This document shows positions 34,748-39,141 of a DNA stretch of 39,141 nucleotides, piece by piece. The notes beneath the pieces are model-generated. The model made no database searches. It was not told the DNA's origin and worked only from the letters and a program-made list of their open reading frames with translations. The DNA lies in NCBI GenBank assembly GCA_946482075.1, contig CAMLQG010000024.1, positions 1 through 39,141 of the forward strand, given 5' to 3'. This DNA is from an uncultured Erythrobacteraceae bacterium (GTDB taxonomy: Bacteria > Pseudomonadota > Alphaproteobacteria > Sphingomonadales > Sphingomonadaceae). Both the position numbers and the translations under genes were made by a program. Position 1 is the stretch's first letter; every line of letters begins with the position of its first letter.

Positions 34748-34905
34748 GTAATTCTTCAGAGCCGGACGACACCGCCGTGGCCGAGCTGATGGCGCGATAC
34801 GGGATCACCGGCGTCCCGGCAGACCAGTTCCACTACAAGGATTATCGCTATTCGCGGCTCAGCGACGCGATCGCTCAGGCGAAACGGGACGCGCCGCCTT
34901 CCTGA
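34744..34905 (+). CDS. Very small protein (53 residues) coupled to the preceding gene
   Basis: This 53-residue protein overlaps the preceding stop by ATGA. It reads MSNSSEPDDTAVAELMARYG, then ITGVPADQFHYKDYRYSRLS, ending in SDAIAQAKRDAPPS. The aromatic FHYKDYRYSRL stretch and the compact charged composition look like a folded mini-protein and not random translation. The acidic N-terminus is probably flexible. No known family is recognised. Coupling to the 130-residue helical protein suggests a two-part complex. Confidence 0.6.
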   Translation: MSNSSEPDDTAVAELMARYGITGVPADQFHYKDYRYSRLSDAIAQAKRDAPPS

Positions 34906-34995
34906 AACAGCCACCGGCATTCCTATGATCGACGCCGGAAGCATATGGATGAATGCCGGCGGTCGACAGCGTCACTCACGAAAGAACCTTATTCC

Positions 34996-35011
34996 GGCGT
35001 CAAATGACGCC
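34996..35011. promoter_or_regulatory. Perfect palindrome upstream of the 104-residue gene
   Basis: GGCGTC-AAAT-GACGCC lies 20 bases before the ATG at 35032 and between two small genes on the same strand. It could be an operator or a small hairpin. Function is not shown. Confidence 0.35.
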
Positions 35012-35031
35012 GACTGCTGCGAAAGGATGCA

Positions 35032-35346
35032 ATGGAACCCTCATCCATCCTATGCCGGGCCCAGGAGGCCCATCAGCAAGACCGCGCGGCCAACGCGATC
35101 CTGGAAAATGTCCGCGCTGTCGCTGAAAAAGCCACCAAAGCATGGGGGCTTGAGGCCTTGGCCGCGGAAGGCCGGGAAGCACGCCGCGAACGGACGCGGA
35201 TCATTGCGGACATGGCGGCTCTTCAGAAGCAGCGGCTCCCCGAGGAGGAAGACAGGCTGTTCAGCGAGAATCCGGATAGAGGCTTCGGCGATCCTGAGCC
35301 TTTGGAAGAGCCACCGCCTGCCTCAGTCACGGTGCCCCGCCGGTAA
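35032..35346 (+). CDS. Small charged helical protein of unknown function
   Basis: This 104-residue protein starts at ATG 35032, four bases after AAAGGA. The first 70 residues are strongly helical and charged (AHQQDRAANAILENVRAVAE, then AAEGREARRERTRIIADMAA), consistent with a coiled coil. The last 30 residues are acidic and proline-rich (NPDRGFGDPEPLEEPPPAS) and likely disordered. No membrane segment, cysteine pair or recognised domain is visible; the only cysteine is Cys8. It is 126 bases downstream of the 53-residue gene and may be separately expressed through the palindrome upstream. Confidence 0.55.
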   Translation: MEPSSILCRAQEAHQQDRAANAILENVRAVAEKATKAWGLEALAAEGREARRERTRIIADMAALQKQRLPEEEDRLFSENPDRGFGDPEPLEEPPPASVTVPRR

Positions 35347-35428
35347 TGGAGCGGAAGGACCGCTGTGCGACCTTCGTGTATGGCGCCAGGTGGCGAGCGT
35401 GACACATGCCCATTCCAGAGTAGCCCCT

Positions 35429-37264
35429 TCAGTCAGAATCTTCATAGTCCGCACGACGATGCCGTAGCTCTGGCGCTTCCCGTGAAGGAATCTCAGGCCG
35501 CCGCTCAAACGCGCCGCCCTCGCCCGACACCCGTTCCTTCTGGATGATCTCTGCCGCCCGCCGCGGTGAGACACCAAGGCTGCGCAGGGCATATCCCGTC
35601 AGGCCGAATGACAACTCGCGCGCGCCCATGATCGCAAGACCGACACCCTCGCTCTCGAGATGCGCGACCTCGGCATCGCTATGTGTCCGTACCGCGACGT
35701 CGATGCCGGGATTGAGTTCACGCGCGATTTCGATGATCCGCCGCGTCTGGAAGCCTTCGGGCGTCGCAATCACGAGCAGGCGCGCTCGGGTGATGCCAGC
35801 AGCCGCCAGGATGCCCGGCGTCGAGGCTTCTCCATATATGGCCGCCACGCCACGCGTCCGAAGGGCCTCGACTCGTCGCCGGTCCTTGTCCACGACGACG
35901 ACAGGAAGATTCTGGTCCTTGAGCGTCTTGCCAACCACCCGGCCGACCCGCCCATAGCCGACGATGATTGCATGATCGCGGTGACCATCTTCGGTCATTT
36001 CCGGCAGCGTGGACAAGGTCTGTCCACCACCCCGTTCGAGCAGGGACAATAGACCAGGCTGTTGGCGCAGCCATCGGTCAAGCCCATCGGATCCGAGGAA
36101 GAGCAGCGGATTGAGGGTAATCGACAGCAGCGCGCCGGCCAGCACCAGATCCCTTCCCTCGGTGGGGATCAGTCCCAGGGTCACACCAAGGCCGATCAGG
36201 ATGAAGGAGAACTCTCCGATCTGCGCCAGGCTTGCCGATACCGTCAGCGCCGTCCGGGCCGGGTAGCCGAATGCGAGCACGATCCCGAAGGCCGCGACGG
36301 ACTTGCCGATCAGGATCACCGCCAACACCGCGAGCACCGACAGCGGGTCTCGTACGAGGATGGTCGGATCGAACAGCATGCCCACCGAGACGAAGAACAG
36401 AACGGCGAAGGCGTCCTGCAGCGGAAGGGAGTCCGCGGCAGCCTGATGGCTGAAGTCGCTCTCGCTGAGCACGACGCCCGCGAAAAACGCGCCGAGCGCG
36501 AAAGATACCCCGAACAGGGCTGCCGAGCCGTATGCGATGCCGAGCGCGGTCGCGAGCACAGACAGGGTGAAGAGTTCCCGCGAGCCGGTACGGGCGACGC
36601 GTTCCAATATCCACGGCACGGCACGCGTGCCGACGATCAGCACCAATGTCAGGAATAACGCTACCTTTCCGAGGGTGAGAAACAGGGCGAGCGAGATATC
36701 GCCGACATCGGCTCCAGCACCGGAAGGTTCCTTGCCGCCCAGCACACCCGCCAGCGCCGGCAGCAGCACGAGCACCAGCACCATGACGAGATCCTCGACG
36801 ATCAGCCACCCGACGGCGATGCGCCCGTTGATCGAATCGAGAGTGTTGCGCTGTTCCAGCGCGCGCAGCAGCACTACCGTCGAGGCAACGGAGAGTGCGA
36901 GGCCAAAGACGAGACCGGCAGCCGGTGTCCAGCCCCAGAAATGCGCGAGACCTGCGCCAAGCAAGGTGGCCACCGCGATCTGGGCAAGGGCGCCTGGAAT
37001 GGCGATCTTGCGGACGGAGATCAGATCCTTGATCGAGAAATGCAGCCCCACGCCGAACATCAGCAGGATCACGCCGATCTCGGCCAGCTGGTTGGCCAAT
37101 CCCGTGTCGCCGACGAAGCCGGGCGTGAACGGGCCGACGGCGACGCCCGCCAGAAGATAGCCGACCAACGGTGGCAGCTTCAGCCTGATCGCGACGAATC
37201 CGCCGGCGAAGGCGAGCACCAGCCCCATGACGATGGTAGCAATGAGCGACGTGTCATGGGGCAT
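35429..37264 (-). CDS. Monovalent cation:proton antiporter (CPA2, KefB/YbaL-like)
   Basis: The 611-residue protein has about 12-13 membrane helices in residues 1-390, with LPPLVGYLLAGVAVGP at 30-45 and GRIAVGWLIVEDLVM at 147-161 matching the CPA2 core, including the transport acid in the ED pair. A cytoplasmic TrkA-N (RCK) domain begins with HAIIVGYGRVGRVVGKTL near 431-448, a nucleotide-binding loop with Asp459 at the end of the second strand. Such proteins exchange K+ or Na+ for H+ and respond to ligands bound at the RCK domain. AAGGAT precedes the ATG. It lies 69 bases downstream of the next gene on the same strand and may share its transcript. Confidence 0.88.
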   Translation of the reverse strand: MPHDTSLIATIVMGLVLAFAGGFVAIRLKLPPLVGYLLAGVAVGPFTPGFVGDTGLANQLAEIGVILLMFGVGLHFSIKDLISVRKIAIPGALAQIAVATLLGAGLAHFWGWTPAAGLVFGLALSVASTVVLLRALEQRNTLDSINGRIAVGWLIVEDLVMVLVLVLLPALAGVLGGKEPSGAGADVGDISLALFLTLGKVALFLTLVLIVGTRAVPWILERVARTGSRELFTLSVLATALGIAYGSAALFGVSFALGAFFAGVVLSESDFSHQAAADSLPLQDAFAVLFFVSVGMLFDPTILVRDPLSVLAVLAVILIGKSVAAFGIVLAFGYPARTALTVSASLAQIGEFSFILIGLGVTLGLIPTEGRDLVLAGALLSITLNPLLFLGSDGLDRWLRQQPGLLSLLERGGGQTLSTLPEMTEDGHRDHAIIVGYGRVGRVVGKTLKDQNLPVVVVDKDRRRVEALRTRGVAAIYGEASTPGILAAAGITRARLLVIATPEGFQTRRIIEIARELNPGIDVAVRTHSDAEVAHLESEGVGLAIMGARELSFGLTGYALRSLGVSPRRAAEIIQKERVSGEGGAFERRPEIPSREAPELRHRRADYEDSD

Positions 37265-37333
37265 TCTAAATCCTTCAGTTGAAGATCAGTCGGCACAGCC
37301 CCAGCGTTCGCCAACCCGACCCGTGACGGATGG

Positions 37334-39109
37334 TTACTGGATCGGCCAGGTCCAGACGATCAAGGGAGTTCCGATCAGGATGACCAGCAGCGACAGCGGC
37401 AAACCAAGCCGGGCATAGTCGCTGAACTTGTATCCCCCCGGTCCGAAAACCAGCGTATTGCACTGATGCCCTATGGGGGAGAGGAAATCGCAGCCAGCGC
37501 CGATTGCCGTCGCGATCAGGAAAGGCTCGGGGCGGTAGCCGAGGTCGTTAGCGAATACCGCAGCAATCGGCGCCATCACCAGCACCGTGGCAGCATTGTT
37601 GAGGAAAGGCGTGACCGCCATGGCGGCGGTGAGGATCAGCGCGACTGCGCCCCACGGCGGCAGGACGGAGGCTACTGTCGCCAACTCCGTGGCGAGCACG
37701 TTTGCAGCACCGGTTGTTCGCAGCGTGTCCGCCACCGGTATAAGGGCACCGAGCATGATCAGGATCGGCCACTCGATGCCAGCATAGGCATCTCTTAAAG
37801 GTATCGTTCCGGAGACAACGACGAGACCTGCGGCCGCGAAAAATGCGGCGGCTACCGGGACATAGCCGCTCGCAGTCCCAATCATCGCAATCCCGAGGAT
37901 CAAGATAGGCAGCCACCCTCCTTTGGCGCCACCAAGACGGAGACTTCGCTCCGCAAGCGGCAGAGCCCCTAGATCGCGCAGCCGCTCGGGGAGGATACTG
38001 AGCGGCCCCTGGAGAACGATCACGTCGCCGGCGTTGAGGGTGATCTCTCCAAGCTTCCTGGTAAGCCGCTGCCCCGCACGCGACACTGCGATCAGGTTGA
38101 CGCCGTGACGCTGTTGCAGCTGCATCCGCCCAGCGGCCTGGCCGATCAGCACGGAATCAGTGGTTACGACGGCCTCGAGCACACCTATGTCATTCTTCTT
38201 TGTACCTACCGGCAGCTCGCGATCGTGCCCCTCGAGGGCAAGACCATCGGCGGATATCACCCGCTGAAGAGCGTCGGGGTCTCCGCCCAGGATCAAAGTA
38301 TCCCCGTCACGAAGTTCAACCCGCGGATCGACAAAGGTTTGGAGACCTCCCCGCACAAGACCGGTGATCGTCACCTCATGGTCATGTCGATCGACGAAAG
38401 CCTGAATGGTATCGCCAATGGCAGCAGAGCCCTCTTCAACCGTTGCTTCGGTAACATAGCCCTTGATATCCAGGGCTTCCCCAATGGTTGGAGCAGCTAC
38501 TCTACCGCCGGGAAGCAGGCGATAGCCGAAGCGAAGAAACAGGAGGCCGACGAGGAGCAATCCGAACCCCGTTGGGAAAAAATCGAACATGCCGAACGGC
38601 CTGCCGGTCATCTCCTCGCGAACGCGACTGACGATGATGTTCGGCGATGTGCCGACGAGGGTCATCAAGCCGCCCAGCAGTGAAGCGAAGGACATGGGCA
38701 TCAGGAAGACCGAAGGGTTTGTGCCGGTCTTTTTTGCCATTTGCATGGCCGCGGGCATCAGCATCGCAAGTGCGCCGACATTTTTCACCAGCCCGGACGC
38801 CACGCCCACCAAGCCGGTGAGCGCAAGCAGTTGGGAACCCACCCTGCTGAGGCGATTCGATACGAGCGCCAGCGCCACTTCGATCATCCCCGACCGCTGT
38901 ACGGCCGTCGAGATCACGAGCGCCGAGCCGACGATGATCACGATATCGTCGGCAAAGCCCTTGAAGGCGTCCTTGGGTTGTACGAGGCCAAGTGAAAGCG
39001 CAGCCAGCAAAGCTATGATCGCCGTCACGTCATAGCGGAAGCGCCCCCAGATGAAGAGGGCCATCATGGCCAGGAGCGTTGCGACCGAAAGAAGCTGGGG
39101 GTGCGTCAT
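37334..39109 (-). CDS. SLC13/DASS-type permease with two TrkA-C domains
   Basis: The 591-residue protein has hydrophobic segments in residues 1-200 and 390-590, separated by two TrkA-C (RCK-C) domains at about 213-286 and 305-372 (LRDGDTLILGG and LNAGDVIVLQG mark their ends). The signature TSPNIIVS at 154-161 and the C-terminal GHQCNTLVFGPGG are those of sodium:dicarboxylate or sulfate symporters. This is the SLC13 subgroup with regulatory RCK parts. The start at 39109 is the first possible one because an in-frame TGA lies three codons upstream (39116-39118). Substrate is unknown. Confidence 0.9.
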   Translation of the reverse strand: MTHPQLLSVATLLAMMALFIWGRFRYDVTAIIALLAALSLGLVQPKDAFKGFADDIVIIVGSALVISTAVQRSGMIEVALALVSNRLSRVGSQLLALTGLVGVASGLVKNVGALAMLMPAAMQMAKKTGTNPSVFLMPMSFASLLGGLMTLVGTSPNIIVSRVREEMTGRPFGMFDFFPTGFGLLLVGLLFLRFGYRLLPGGRVAAPTIGEALDIKGYVTEATVEEGSAAIGDTIQAFVDRHDHEVTITGLVRGGLQTFVDPRVELRDGDTLILGGDPDALQRVISADGLALEGHDRELPVGTKKNDIGVLEAVVTTDSVLIGQAAGRMQLQQRHGVNLIAVSRAGQRLTRKLGEITLNAGDVIVLQGPLSILPERLRDLGALPLAERSLRLGGAKGGWLPILILGIAMIGTASGYVPVAAAFFAAAGLVVVSGTIPLRDAYAGIEWPILIMLGALIPVADTLRTTGAANVLATELATVASVLPPWGAVALILTAAMAVTPFLNNAATVLVMAPIAAVFANDLGYRPEPFLIATAIGAGCDFLSPIGHQCNTLVFGPGGYKFSDYARLGLPLSLLVILIGTPLIVWTWPIQ

Positions 39110-39141
39110 GCATCTTCAAACGCTCCAGCTGCTCGGTGGTA

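Overview
The window reads as chromosome from a GC-rich alphaproteobacterium, most likely a member of the Sphingomonadales (Erythrobacteraceae or Sphingomonadaceae). The reasons are the gene order ahcY - divL-like kinase - tsaE - amgK - murU - addB - addA - trxA, a DivL-type kinase with tyrosine at the phospho-acceptor position, a GGAAC-N16-CGTT promoter of the EcfG general-stress type, and intergenic palindromes of the kind common in sphingomonads. I see no rRNA, tRNA, CRISPR array, transposase or phage gene.

Region 1 (1-8238) looks like an accessory catabolic cluster. It holds a partial glutathione S-transferase, two EthD-type small proteins, a 336-residue CrtC/AttH-like protein, an atypical thiolase, an AMP-forming acyl-CoA ligase, a NIPSNAP-like small protein, and a three-gene membrane set. 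That set encodes a five-helix cytochrome oxidase subunit III, a subunit IV-like protein and an unrecognised 240-residue six-helix protein, with no subunit I or II nearby. It is the best candidate here for an undescribed system. A short-chain dehydrogenase and a phytanoyl-CoA dioxygenase-like enzyme at 28852-30495 may belong to the same kind of lipid, terpenoid or steroid metabolism.

Region 2 (8388-28059) is core chromosome. It contains secA, a small secreted protein, argJ-hisN, trxA, a tightly overlapping run divL-tsaE-amgK-murU-addB-addA, ahcY, a peroxiredoxin and folE. Five junctions in that run overlap by 4 or 8 bases, so cell polarity signalling, tRNA modification, cell-wall recycling and double-strand break repair are translationally linked.

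Region 3 (28206-39141) carries stress and envelope functions: a hemerythrin-domain protein behind the EcfG-type promoter, the dehydrogenase and dioxygenase, a thioesterase whose ribosome binding site sits in a hairpin loop, a fatty acid desaturase next to a cold-shock protein, a transglutaminase-like protein, three small unrecognised proteins (one only 53 residues), and two transporters with TrkA/RCK-type regulatory domains. A probable broken gene end at 30780-30908 may mark a recombination junction.

Functions come from motif recognition by eye; no database search was run. Exact starts are inferred from ribosome binding sites and overlaps.
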